A stretch of 64,000 bases of DNA, from contig CM067532.1 in the NCBI GenBank assembly GCA_034509925.1, positions 9,484,680-9,548,679 of the forward strand. Reading direction: 5' to 3'. Below are positions 11,624 through 23,300 of the stretch, piece by piece (position 1 is the stretch's first letter; each line of letters starts with the position of its first letter). The translations under genes and the position numbers were made by a program. The stretch is from Hirudinaria manillensis. Lineage: Eukaryota; Annelida; Clitellata; Hirudinida; Hirudinidae. The notes beneath the pieces were generated by a model, which worked only from the letters and a program-made list of their open reading frames with translations, was not told where the DNA came from and made no database searches.

Positions 11624-14600
11624 TTAAATTTTGTTCTTACTGAAGAGTGGAGAGGGGGGACCGTGGTAGCTCATCATGATGCGACTTCTTCTCGTGTCCG
11701 GCTTCCTAGGGCTGGAAGCCTCGGAGTTTTCGTCCGAGAGAGATCCGTCTATTTCCCCGGAGAGAGATCGCAGGCGATCTTTTGTGGCTTCCTGCGAGAG
11801 GCCGCTCGCCACTTCTGCAGACAAATACACTTTCTTTTTTTCTCTTAATTCTATGACTCTTTCGCAGGACCTGTCTCTTTTTTTGTCGGGTTCGTCTTTC
11901 TTCAGAGATTTGAGACTTCTCGGTATTCTGGAAGGCCTTTCTCGATTGTTTGTGTTGTTCGAAACCAAGTCCATGTAATTGAGGTCTCTGGGTGCTGCCG
12001 TTCCATCGCTGTAGTTTATGATGTATTTCTGGCCGGGAATGTGGTACTGTTTAGGAAATCTGTGGTTGTCGGGCGAGAATATCTCTTCGAATGTATTGGA
12101 TGGAGTTACCATGGCATGCACGTCGTAATGGAAAGGTGATATCGGTGGTATCGGACTTCTCCTCAAATGTTCGTCGATGTAAGCTTTCATGTACGGATTT
12201 TTGACGTCTTCTGTCGGGTCGTGGTAAATAAACTTCGGTACACGATCGTCGGGCTGTGCCGTGCTGCTAATCCTGCTACCGGAGTTTTTTGAGGGAAGTG
12301 ATTTTTCTTCCTTTGGTGGAGGTTCGTAGCCTTTGGGTGGGTCTCTATGTTTTGTCCCTTGAACTTTCTGGTCATCATCACTTTCGACGACGTAGGTGTT
12401 CACTTCACAGAATTCAAAAGTGTTAACTTGGGATACAAACACGTCTGCTTCTTTAGGTTTTTCTTCTGGAGTTACGGGCACGAGAGTGATTGTGACTGGA
12501 TTATCTTGAACAGACGCTGTTACGGTTGTCTTGTTTTGATCTCCAGCTCCAGTCTGTGTTGATCCATCTGATTGTTTTGCAGGGATCTGGACTATCACAA
12601 AGTCTGTCTGCTGACCTGACACTGTGGAGCTTCGCTTTGGTTTATCAGGTTTCATCTCTTTAAGAAGGTCCGTTTCCACTCCTATGTTTTTGGAAATTTT
12701 GTCCGTATTTGCTGCGATGATTTTTTCTGGTCCGACACCAGTGTCTTTGAGATTGACATTTATTGATCCAACCCCTTTCTCTGCAACTGATGGTTTTGGT
12801 TTCTTATCAATCTGAGATGGAATTTTGTTTTCACTTGCAGCTGTTACATCTTTTCCTGGCTGCTTCTTGCCCCCATCAGTCTTGTCTTCAGCTTTCGGGA
12901 CCACGAAAGTTTCTTCTGTTGTGGTAGTTGTGGTTATCGTCTGGTATTTCTTGTTCAATCCCACCCGACCGATCCTCGAACTAGTGCTACCCATTTCGCT
13001 CTCATTGAGACTTTTGTCCAGGCTTTGAAAGCTTCTAAAGATGTTGTCTCGGCTGTTGTTTAGGCTCTTGATTTTGCCATCGGATTTGCGTATGATCAAG
13101 TACTCTTCGCTTCTCGTGGGTACCAATCCAGATTTATTCAAAATGTTTGAGGAATTCCACTTGTAAGGAAGCGTGTAGCTAAACCTGTCCCAGGTGATGC
13201 TCTCGGAACTGACGTCTTTGCTGTTGGCGAATTCGTGCTCTCCACGGTCGGTTTCCTCGTCTCTTCCGAGGGGATCGGCAGATCTGCTTCGGGACTTGTC
13301 GAGTCTCTTTTGTCGGCGCGGCGTGTTTTGCGTGCGGCCGTGTCGGTCGTCCGAAGAACGTTTGTGCATCACGTAAGCGGTTAAAGTTAGAGGTTTGTTT
13401 TCGATGGTCCCAGGAGGTGGCGGTGGCTTTCCAAGGGTCGAATGTATGGGCGGTCTGCTGGGTATGGGGACGTTGTCGGTTTGAGAAAGCTTGAGACTCG
13501 ATCTGCTCGGGGGTCTGTACTTGGAATATGTGTCTATATTTCCGATGTCATCCAGGGTGAAGTTATTCTCGAGTGGAGTTTGACTCTCTTGATTTTGATT
13601 TTGGTGTTGCTTTGGTCCGGCGTTTTGTTCGGATTTGTTCGATTGGCTGTCTCGTGTCTTGTTGCCATCTTCGGGTTTCTTTATATCTGTGGTTTTATCG
13701 GTTTTATCTGGCTGTGGTTTTGTAATTCTGTTGTCCAAAGATATCAACATTGGGACTTTTACACTCTTTTCATTATCTCTGCTTTCCTTCTTATCAAATT
13801 TGTTTACTAAGTCTGTTTTGTTGGGAGGCTCTGGTTTATCATCCTTTGCTCTCTCACTGATTTCTTGACTTTCAGTTTCTTTTATTTCCTGAGAAACCTT
13901 GTCCTTTTCTTCATGCTTTTGGGGCTCATTTTGTGCAATGCCATTTATTTCTGTTTGGTCGGGCTTTTTCTGATTTTTATCTATTTCTATGTTGCTTCTT
14001 GTTTCCTCATCTTCTTTCAAATCTTGAAAGCTGTAGTCAGAGAGAACTTCACGACAAAATTCTATGATGTTCATGTTGTTTATGAACCACAGTTTGTCAT
14101 CTGCATCATCAGGTTCGGCCTGGTCTTTGTTGTCACCATTTCCATTTGGCTCCTTGGTTTCTTGGTCTTCATTAATGTTATCCTCCTCTTCATCTTCATC
14201 ATCGTCTCCGTCTTCATCATCATTATTAACAATTACTATTTTGACATCAGAATTGTCTCTGACCTCATCATCTGGAGCATTCAGTTTTACTATTTTGACT
14301 GTGTCTGTTTCGGTCGATTTGTTTTCTTCAACATTTATGCTGTCAAAATCTGTCTCCATGATGTTCTCTCTGACGGCATTTTGGTTGGACAAGTACTCTG
14401 GTGATTTACCTTTTGGAGGTCTCGAAGCTAGGTTTCCAGTGTTAATGCCCATTCCGGGTGCTTTTGTTCCACACCATTCTCTGCCCTTGACTTCACTGGC
14501 AATTTCAGAAGCCTCTGCACTCAATTTGCTGATCTTCTTTGAAGCCGAATTCCTTTTAGGCCTTCTGAAGTAAGGCTCGTCCTCTGGTTTGTCTTCGAGC

Positions 14601-15199
14601 AAAACTTTCTTCTTGTCTTTGGCAGCGTGGCTGCTCGTTTCCTCATCGTGTCGGCCGTTGGTGTCTGCATTTTTGACCGAAGAGGTTGAAGGAGTTTTTT
14701 TCAATTTCTTCTTATCTGTGACCTGCTGTGTGGTTTTTGTGCTTTGGTTCTCTGGCTCGGCATCTTGTGCTTCTTTTAGTTGGATATCTGGCGTCGAAAT
14801 CGTTCCTAAAATTGTCATTAACCTGATTGAAATTGTCGGAATAAGTCATAAAATTAATTAATGATGTCCAAATGGACGAAAGTACGACAAATGCACGAAC
14901 TAACTAGTATCAACTTTGACTTCAACTTGACAACAGTCCTCGCCAAAGTCATTAGAAGCCGTAATCCAGACTCCTTCGTTCAAATCAGCGCCGGCTTTTT
15001 TGATCGTCAAAGTGTATTCATCTGGTTTTAGGTTTCTGATCTCGAACTTGGATGACTCCTTGACCCTTTTTCTGCCAACTTGCCATTTGACGGAAGGACT
15101 TGGATGCCCGGTCACCTTCACGGTGATCGTTAATGGCTGACCAAGCTGTGCCAGCAGAGGTTGGGGCAAGTTCTTTGTGATTATAGTAGGCGGTATCAT
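11624..15199 (-). CDS. I-set Ig domain protein with a long disordered tail (muscle/cytoskeletal type)
   Basis: Two coding exons are clear: 14905-15199 (or from 15200 if an upstream coding exon exists) and 11624-14805, joined in phase 1. The first encodes one I-set Ig domain of the intracellular titin/MLCK style: PSPSVKW, then NLKPDEYTLTIKKA, then VWITASNDFGED. The second is a single 3.2-kb exon of about 1060 residues. It is mostly low complexity, rich in K, D, E, S and P, with an acidic stretch coded near 14165-14220, a proline run (KPPPPPGT) and SR-like patches. More ordered islands are DKLWFINNMNIIEFCREVL, ITWDRFSYTLPYKW and KFIYHDPTEDVKNPYMKAYI. The proposed start is MIPPTIITKNL, directly after an AG acceptor, so a 5' UTR exon or further Ig exons may precede it. 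With that start the protein is 1158 aa. No signal peptide is seen, so it is probably cytoplasmic. I do not recognise the family of the tail. Confidence 0.75.
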
Positions 15200-15200
15200 A

Positions 15201-18200
15201 CTAGAAGCGGTTGAAAATAAAGTCACACCGGCCTAACAAGTCATCTTCTAGAGAAGAAACCGAGACGAAATGATTGAGTTTCTGAAAATGAAGCTAAGAT
15301 GTCCTGCGCTTTGGACTTCGATCCTTTTTGCCGGCGGATTAAATCGAAAACAACAGGTGAGCAAAGGTAAATAATAACAAGGCGAGATGGCCAGGTGCGA
15401 AGCCATTAATAGCGCGCCGAAGTTAAACGACTTTAATTTTTTTTTATAATTTTTTTTCTTTGTCGAATTTAAACCACTTAATTCAATTTTAATCGGAAAT
15501 AATTTTTTTTGGACTGTTAACTGTTGTAAGTAATAATTGACATTGGCACGGTTACCCTCTATGAGTGTCCTACGCTTGAAAAATGAGGCGTGGCTGGTGC
15601 ATTTCTGGAAAGACAAATATCTATGATTATGATAATAATTATGATAGTAATAATAACAATAATAATTTAATATACATATTAATGGAATAGGATGACAACG
15701 TAATAGCTACACAAAATTTTGGGCAACTCGTGCTCAGGGTAGGGCATGAAAGTGTAGGATGGGCTGGGGTTATGATTATGTTCCCCTCCAGAAAAAAACA
15801 AACTAAAAATGTCTTCCCTGAATATGCATTAATAGAAATTTATAGCTATAAAGGAGACGTAGAATATCTTCTAAAATGATAACTTAAAGAAATCGGAAAC
15901 AGATGGCACAAAAACAGCCTTTCGTGGCTTTTTAGTGCGATATCATATCATATTTTCAGATGAAGTGACAGAATTTTTAAGAAATTTATGTCTTTCATAC
16001 CGTATTCGCACAAAAGATTTTCTGTTTTTTTTTAAAGCGTCGACCGAGCTTTGTACTTCTGGTCTAAACAGAGATTAGTGTCTGATTAATTATTTAAACA
16101 TTGCACGGTAGCAATTTCGCGGGCAGTCCAAAGGACAGCTTTGGGAAATTAACTGAAAGCTCTCTCCTTGTCTTGTTTTTTTGACCGTGAAATACAAAAC
16201 AAAACAAAATATGTCTGTCCTCTTTTCTTTTTGACTAGTAAACAATTAATCTAAGACCAATGCAATATTTATTATTATTATTATTATTAAAAATTCAAGA
16301 ATTATTTTAAATGACGATCGTTTTGTCCAGATAGTCTAAATCAATTACTTCAAAGAAGTAACCAATTTTCGATGTTAAGCCCCGAATTGACCTCTGGTGA
16401 CATTTTTTCCAGTTTCTGGGAAGCCATGCAGTGCCGTTCGCCGACGTGCGTCTTATCCTCCTTAACTTCCTCCGTGTTTCTTCGACAAAGACGTACGCTT
16501 CTGGTCGTATGCGAGGCGAGACCATTCGAGTCCTTAAATCACAAATTTTCAGAAAGCCTCGGTAGATTTTTAGAATCTCTTGCACCGCATGATTATGTGG
16601 CGGGGAGTTTTAATGAATTTTAAGATTACGAATTAAGGGGGTTTGGTCTATAATTTTCGCAGATTGTCAGAATCTTATTTCTGACCAATTACAAAAGAAC
16701 CTTGCAATTAATGAAATTTCCCTTCCATCTGTCTCTCTGATCAAGTTTGCGCCTCGAATGCCACCGCAAATTTACGACCCAAAGAATGGCGCTGATCAGC
16801 TATCGATCGCAAAAGGTCAAGTGGAGTCAAAGGTCAAAGCGTCAACAACAAAATAAACAACGCCAAGGACAATAACAAGCCGAGTCGACTGTAAACGAAA
16901 GTTTACGAACTGCCATTCGGCGTCGGACCAAAGAACTAATACGACGAGACAAAATATGAGCCATAATTTTTTTTAGATTTTTGACAATTATTTTCTGAAT
17001 TTATTCATTATTTTGATCATTGATTTGACATATTTATTTAAATATACATTTATACATTTATTTTTCCCTAAACTTTCTGTCTGGAAAAAGCTGGAACAAG
17101 CCAACTTTTCTTCAGATTAAAAAATAAATAAAATAAATAAAAACATAAACAAACTCCCATCAAAGACTCCATGTTAGGCAATCATTCATGTTGTAACGGA
17201 GATGGAACAATTTTTTTTCTGTTCTTTCTTTCTCTCTTTGTCTGACGTCCGCTGAAACTCAATTCCTTGTTCATATGAAGAAGACAAATTGGAAGAACTT
17301 CTGGAAAATTGGCTGTTACGTCTGCTTCGTTTCGTGGATTGAGCCCGCGGTGATTCAGGGATGGGCGTGGGAGGCGGGTGGAGAGAGGACGGCAGAAAAG
17401 GGAGAGGATTGGGAGGGGGGTGAAATTGGCTGCTCAAAGCCAAGGGTTGGGCAGGTACATATGGTACCGACGTCGAATAGAAAATGATTTTTTTCTTCCT
17501 TTTCGTAAAATCGAATTACCTGAGCGGAGGGAGAAATGTTCCTCCTTTCGGGAGTCGGGAATTGGGGATGCTTTTTTTTCTTGTCTTCTTTTTCTCTTCT
17601 GCTGTAGCGCAAGTCCAGCTGGGATTCATAAAATAACTCGGCAGTCTTGCAACCCTTTTCATGAGATATCTTAAGGGGCGAATCTAAAATGATTCATAGC
17701 TTTTCTTGAAATCAAAAGAATATTTTATTGTCTCTTTCTCGGGCTCAAAAATGGATTCATTTCTTCGTTTTCGGCAGAAAATGGAGTTAATTGAAAATAA
17801 TCTCAAGCTTATCTTTAACTGACAATTACAGGTCTTAATAAGTTCTTCAAAAAGGCGTATTTAATTCAAAAAGAGGTCCCAAAGCTCACTGACCAAGCGG
17901 GCACACAGCGCGATGGAGTGAGCTACTCCATCCTTCCTAATCATAATAGCGGTGTGTACATCCGTGCAGCGCCTTATAAAAGCGGTCAGGTTACCGCACG
18001 TGTCCAGCTCATCTAAAAATGATATCTCCGGTGTCCAGCTGTTGCTTCTTCTGAAATATTTCCTTTCCATCCTCCTCCTGAAATTACTTCTGACGTTGAC
18101 ACACAACGCGTGGCAGTGTCCGTTGTTGGCGCCTGCTTAGCTGTTTTCGACAATCAGAGCTCCCGACATCGTCACCGGAAACCGTACAAAAGGATCTTCG

Positions 18201-18885
18201 ACACCATGGACGATAATCCGAGCAGAGATTGCGCTAAACTGCACTGCGATAACCAGTGGAGAAGATTTTTTTAGGTTTTAGACGTAGAAACCGGTAGTTG
18301 GAGAGGAACTTTACCTCGCTCACAAGCAATAACTTTGCCTTGACTCGGGATCGACAACATCTCAATCAATAGCCTCCTCTCTCGGCCACACGATTGACAG
18401 CAACCGGCCCCTCGAAGATCCCGATGTAATCAAGAACAGACGGACGGACGGACGTTGAGTGAGTCCTGAAAATTTCCAGCTGCGATTGTTTAGATTTCGT
18501 ATTCTGCAGTCTTTTGATTATCTTTTTTCGCTCGTATTTTATGGATTTGCGAAACATTCTCCCGGCATGCTCGATCAAACGTGAACGGTGAACTGCGTTT
18601 CGAGTTTAAGAAGACTTCGGGAGTTTTTGGCTTTGGTTTTGTTTTCTCAACTTGCAGAAACTTGAGTTTACAAACTTTGTGATCCTGTTTTGTGTGAATT
18701 TATTGATCAGTGAAAAGATATTTTTTCTATATTCTAGCATCACAGTTTCTATGTCATATTCTATGTAGAATAATTTCCACTCATTTGCGTCCAAATAAGA
18801 ATCGATCTCTTTCAGTCCTCAGACTTCCTTCCAAACTTTCTTTAACTTTTTTTAAGCGCCTCCCTGGGATAATCATTCCTGGCAA
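15201..18885. other. Intergenic region with no confident gene
   Basis: About 3.7 kb that probably holds the promoter and 5' UTR of the Ig-plus-tail gene. One possible minus-strand exon starts at ATG 16427 (MASQKLEKMSPE, then donor GTCAAT at 16391-16386), but its phase does not fit the Ig exon. A G-rich stretch at 17340-17460 and a GC-richer stretch at 17880-18130 show open frames on both strands without recognisable domains. Confidence 0.5.
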
Positions 18886-19089
18886 ATGTTCATCGGCCTG
18901 ATAGTCTTGCTCGTATTGATGGTGTTGTGTGCCCTTCTCGGTGCCATTTATAGCTACATCTATTTCACTCAGATCTATCCTGCCAGGGCCAGAAGGTACA
19001 CCTCGAGTGTTCTTTCCGAAAGCGGTGGAGGAGGAGAGGGCGGAACCACCCAGTCCCACATGTTTCTCTTTAAAAAGGCCCCCAATTAG
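18886..19089 (+). CDS. Small single-pass membrane protein, 67 aa
   Basis: A single-exon frame beginning ATG at 18886 and ending TAG. Residues 2-28 form a strong hydrophobic segment (MFIGLIVLLVLMVLCALLGA, then IYSYIYFTQIYP). A basic patch ARARR follows, then a Gly/Ser-rich linker and a C-terminal HMFLFKKAPN. This is the layout of a type I or III small integral membrane protein with a short cytoplasmic tail. An AATAAA signal lies 94 nt past the stop (19183-19188), which suits a short separate transcript. The opposite strand has a longer frame (160 codons), but it lacks domain features. I do not recognise a named family; it could also be one exon of a larger gene. Confidence 0.55.
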   Translation: MFIGLIVLLVLMVLCALLGAIYSYIYFTQIYPARARRYTSSVLSESGGGGEGGTTQSHMFLFKKAPN

Positions 19090-20341
19090 ATCTTTCTCTC
19101 TCTTTCTCTCTCTATATTTGGCTCCAATAAGCTCAGCTGTGGAACGAGATAAAAGGAAAAAAATATCGAATGAATGAAGATAAATAAAATCAAGTCTCCC
19201 ATTTCGAAAGCATAGATTTTCGGTTGATTCGCTTGCCTTTGTCAGGATTTTCCAGATTCTCATTCTATTTGTTGTGTCTGTTTCGGGCGGAGGTTAAAGG
19301 TTAATAAATAATTTTTATTTGTTTATATTTTTGAGGAAAGTGAGAGAAGAATCACGTTGAAACAATCTTGATGACCGCTTGAAGACTGCATGCTTTTATG
19401 CAATAATCGTCTGCATTTTTAAGCGGCATTACTAGGGGGCATTACACCACGCGCCAAGCAATCAATCACATCCTGGAAATCTTTGCCCGTGGCGTTCCAA
19501 ATATCCGCCTTTCTGCTTATATTGGAATATTATTGGAATTAATTCCCGATGAAATTACATTTCCTACAAAAGCTGCAGATTACATGGATAGAAGTACTCT
19601 AATAATCGAAGATTTCTTTGCAAGAAAAAAATGAGACTATTTTTTATTCAGGAGTTGTTGCATGTCGTGATACTATTTGTAAAGTGATTGTTTTTCTTTG
19701 TAGTGCATTAGAGCGCTCTAGACATGTTGAGTCCTTTCATTCAGGCCTATGCGCTTCATCTTTATATTTTTGCCAGACATGTCCTTTCCTTGCGAAACTC
19801 TTCTGAAACGATTTGGATAGAAAAGTTAATTTTTATATTGTGGGACCAATATTTTTTAGACTAGTTTAGCGGAGACTATCGCATTCCATACCAACGTCTC
19901 AGCTCTGACCTTATTTTGTACCTCGCTTCTCACCTTCTTCTAGATGTAAATTCATGTCGTCCTGCTAAAAAATAGTTTTTGTATATTTTTAGACTTAGAT
20001 TTATTTTTGATGTGATGTTTCTAGCTTAGACCAGAGAAAAAGCAATGTTATAACCCCCGGAGTGTGATGGATGGACGTTCCTGATGCTTCATGGAAATCA
20101 CGTTCGGCTTTTGCGTTGCCGATAGTAACAACGGCCGAAACAACACAATCAAAGCAATAATACTCCGGAGATACATCCGTTAGACCCGTTCATTTACTTA
20201 AAATTACAGATCAGCCGGGTTTACAGGGTATGCCAGTCATAGATAGCAATTGGACACGCAGTAACCCACACTTGTTCGGAATTTACTATCGCTGATACCC
20301 CAATAATAAAGAAAAATAAATGAAATAAATAAATAGAATGT
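19090..20341. other. Intergenic DNA downstream of LRGUK
   Basis: No gene supported. It should include the LRGUK 3' UTR on the minus strand. The open frames (for example plus 19618-19806) have no domain features. Confidence 0.5.
19183..19188 (+). terminator. Candidate polyadenylation signal AATAAA
   Basis: AATAAA 94 nt downstream of the stop codon of the 67-aa membrane protein frame. Confidence 0.4.
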
Positions 20342-23300
20342 TCAGGAATTTATTGGCGGAAGACAACATTTTTTCTTAGTCTCGTAATTCTTGTTTTTAC
20401 TGCGTCGAAGCGGGGCGACTACGCAAGATGGCCTCTCTCCTTGGCAAGCGGTGAGCGGGTCGACATTTTTACAGTTGAGAATCTGCAATGAATCTCCATT
20501 AATGGACTGCTTCCCAATCCCTAAGATCTGCGTTTGTGTCGAAACGTCTTCGCTTTCGTCATTGTCGTTGCTCCGCCAGTTCCGGACGCTGGCGGACGAC
20601 ACGCTGAAGATCCGTGGTAAAGTCATGCGGCACGGATCGAAGCGTTCGTAAGTCGAATCTCTGGAACTGGAGAAGGACAAGTCAGATGACGAACTCCTCC
20701 ATCTTGGATCGCAAGTGTTCAGATTCTTGAGCTTAAGTCTGTTCGTTCAAACATTAAAATGAAATAATGTGAGAAATCCATACAAAAGTTCGTGAAGGTG
20801 ATTTGAGTTCTTACTTTTCCACGACTTTGTCGTACATGGGAACAGCCTGGCCACTTACTGTTTTGTAGGCTTTGCAGAAATTGATTTGCCTGGACAGTTG
20901 CTCCTTCATAAAGATAATTTCAATGTTACTTATGTTTTAATATATTGTTATTAGAAACTGCTCCTTATCTCAAAAAAGAAAACTAGTGAAAGCCAAAGAA
21001 GGATCTGAGATTAGCCATTGTCATAAGTCATTCATTCCCAACAAATCTGAATCTCCTTGTTAATTTCCATTAAATATGATGTGTGGGCATGGCAACATGA
21101 TGAATTGTCAACATACCATCAGAGGTGGTGCTTCCATTTCTGTTTTACCAGCTTTGCCATCTTTCCGATCTTCTGAACATTCCTCGCCCGTTCCGACGGC
21201 TTCGATTTCATCATCTTTTGGTAATAGGAGTTATTTTGTGATGACAATAAGTCCAACAAATAAGAGAATAATGGAAACGTTTGTCATGAAAGCAATAAAG
21301 CGTCTGTCTTTGAAAACCTGCACGACAAATATTCAGACATCCCTTTTTCATTTGGGAAGTGGGCCTTTGTAGATTACGAATGACATCATTCTTGTCGAGA
21401 TATTCGGTAACCAAAGTCTTCAGTTCTCCATAGACTTTGATCAGATCGTCTGGAATTAAGCACGAAAACTGCAGCTTAAGGTTTGCAATTTTGGTGAAAA
21501 ATTTTCAAAACGTAGGTCGGGCTATTCAGAGAGAAAAAATCGTTTTGCGTCCAGTGATTTGAGCTTTAAATTTAATATTTAAAATGCATTTTCCTCCTGG
21601 GAGATTCCGTCGCTCGGTCATTAATCTAAAAATTCCTATGTATTCCCACCCACGGAGGTAATCTCAGAGCTCCCCGCCGGTCGATGGGGTTTAATGGGTT
21701 GTGTTGAATGTCATTACATCTGCTTAAATAATTCAGGTTCGTGGTTCTAACCTCCGGTTATGACCGCATGGAAGAAAGGAGGTTGTTTTTGCTTGTAGCA
21801 ACAGTACATGCGGAGGCGTCTCAGGTTCTCTTTTATCGCACGGTCTTGAAAATTCTTTTCCAGCAGACGCCTCTCGTACGAATCGTCCTCCGAAGGCATG
21901 AAAAGAACGTAAATTGGCTTAAGATGGGTGTAGCTCATTGTCACGGCACCCTGCCAGGAATGAAATGTTGCAAAGTTTTGAGTTTTTTTTTTTTCTGTTT
22001 GTGAAACTTTGTTCAAGTTTTAAGAGACATTTTGGATAAAAAATAAAACGTGTTGATATTTAGTGTTAGGATTTTATTATGTATGAGTTATTATATTATA
22101 ACTTCTTTTGGTCTTTTATCTCCTTAACCAGTTTTATGATTAATTATAACTGGTAACAGCATTTCGATTTGTGAGCATGTGTGTTAGTGTCAACCCAAGT
22201 GATTATTACTATTATTATTTAGTTATTATTATCATTATTATTATTATTATTATTAATTATGTAATAAGGCTGGCCACGTTGTGAGTTTTACCAGCCATTA
22301 ATGAAAGATAAAATGAGATCAATCTCCGACAATCTCGCCTCAAGTTCCATGCTTGTGACGCATGCCAATCTCTCTTTGGCAGCTTCTTCAAAAGCATCCC
22401 TGGCGAAGCCGTACAAGTTGTTGTCGAGAGAATAAGTTGCCACGAAGGATCCCTGTTGTTTAGAGGACGTGGAATGCATGAGAGAAATTTTTAGGCAAAG
22501 AGTTCGTGGTATTTGTTTTTGTTTTCAAATAAATAAGTAGTTATTATTTTAAATTTATATATTTTTATTGTGATAGATTTAAGTATCTGATCTAATGGAT
22601 TTAAGCATTCAAAAGTAATTATTTAGTGGGAATTGGGTCGGTAATTTATGAATTATGAACAAGTCAATTTAATGCTGCAGTCTCTCACTTCGTTCGTCAT
22701 TTGTTCAAACTGTTCCACCTCCACGAAGCAGTAATTCCTTCCGTCCACTTCTTCCGGAAAAGGTTTCCTCGAAGTGTGGCATGGCCTTTCGCCACAAAAT
22801 AATAATTTTAAATAACATAAAAAATTCGTAATTATTTCTCAATTATTGCTCCTTTTCGGATCGATTTAAATTGAAACATTTGCCGGCCAAAAATAAGGAG
22901 GGCTCACACATGTCTGAATTTATCTGGGAAGTCCATGGATAGCTTTATCGCCATGGCAACTTTCCCCATGCCCTGAGGTCCTACCAAGATCAGGATTGGG
23001 TAGCTGAGTTTGGCATCTGGGAGGATTCTGTTGTAAGATGGACGTAATTTAATCTAAATCTATTGTGATAAATTGTTATAAAAAAAAAGGTGGAACAATA
23101 ACGAAAATGGATGCAAATGTGGAAAAATTTGTTCTTAGGCCGATATATAATTATTTATAATTTATAATTTCCAAAAGATCGGTTGAAAATCAATTATTGA
23201 AATTCCAAAGAAGTTTATGATCTTGTGATTGCACTTACGAATGTAGTAGCTTTTGTGGCCTGAAGAAATTGTAAACCATGTTTGAGACATAATTTCTGGC

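Noticed and set aside
13865..14573. Long plus-strand frames of 169-179 codons
   Set aside because: Complement of the low-complexity tail exon; Phe/Ile/Ser-rich shadow.
16386..16427. Possible first exon MASQKLEKMSPE for the Ig-plus-tail gene
   Set aside because: Phase 0 end does not fit the phase 2 acceptor of the Ig exon; kept only as a note.
17861..18106. Open frames on both strands in a GC-richer patch, one slightly cadherin-like on plus (DGVSYSILPNHNSGVY)
   Set aside because: No good acceptor or donor at useful phase and no neighbouring exon; resemblance too weak.
18781..19263. 160-codon minus-strand frame
   Set aside because: No domain, odd composition; it is the complement of the membrane microprotein frame.
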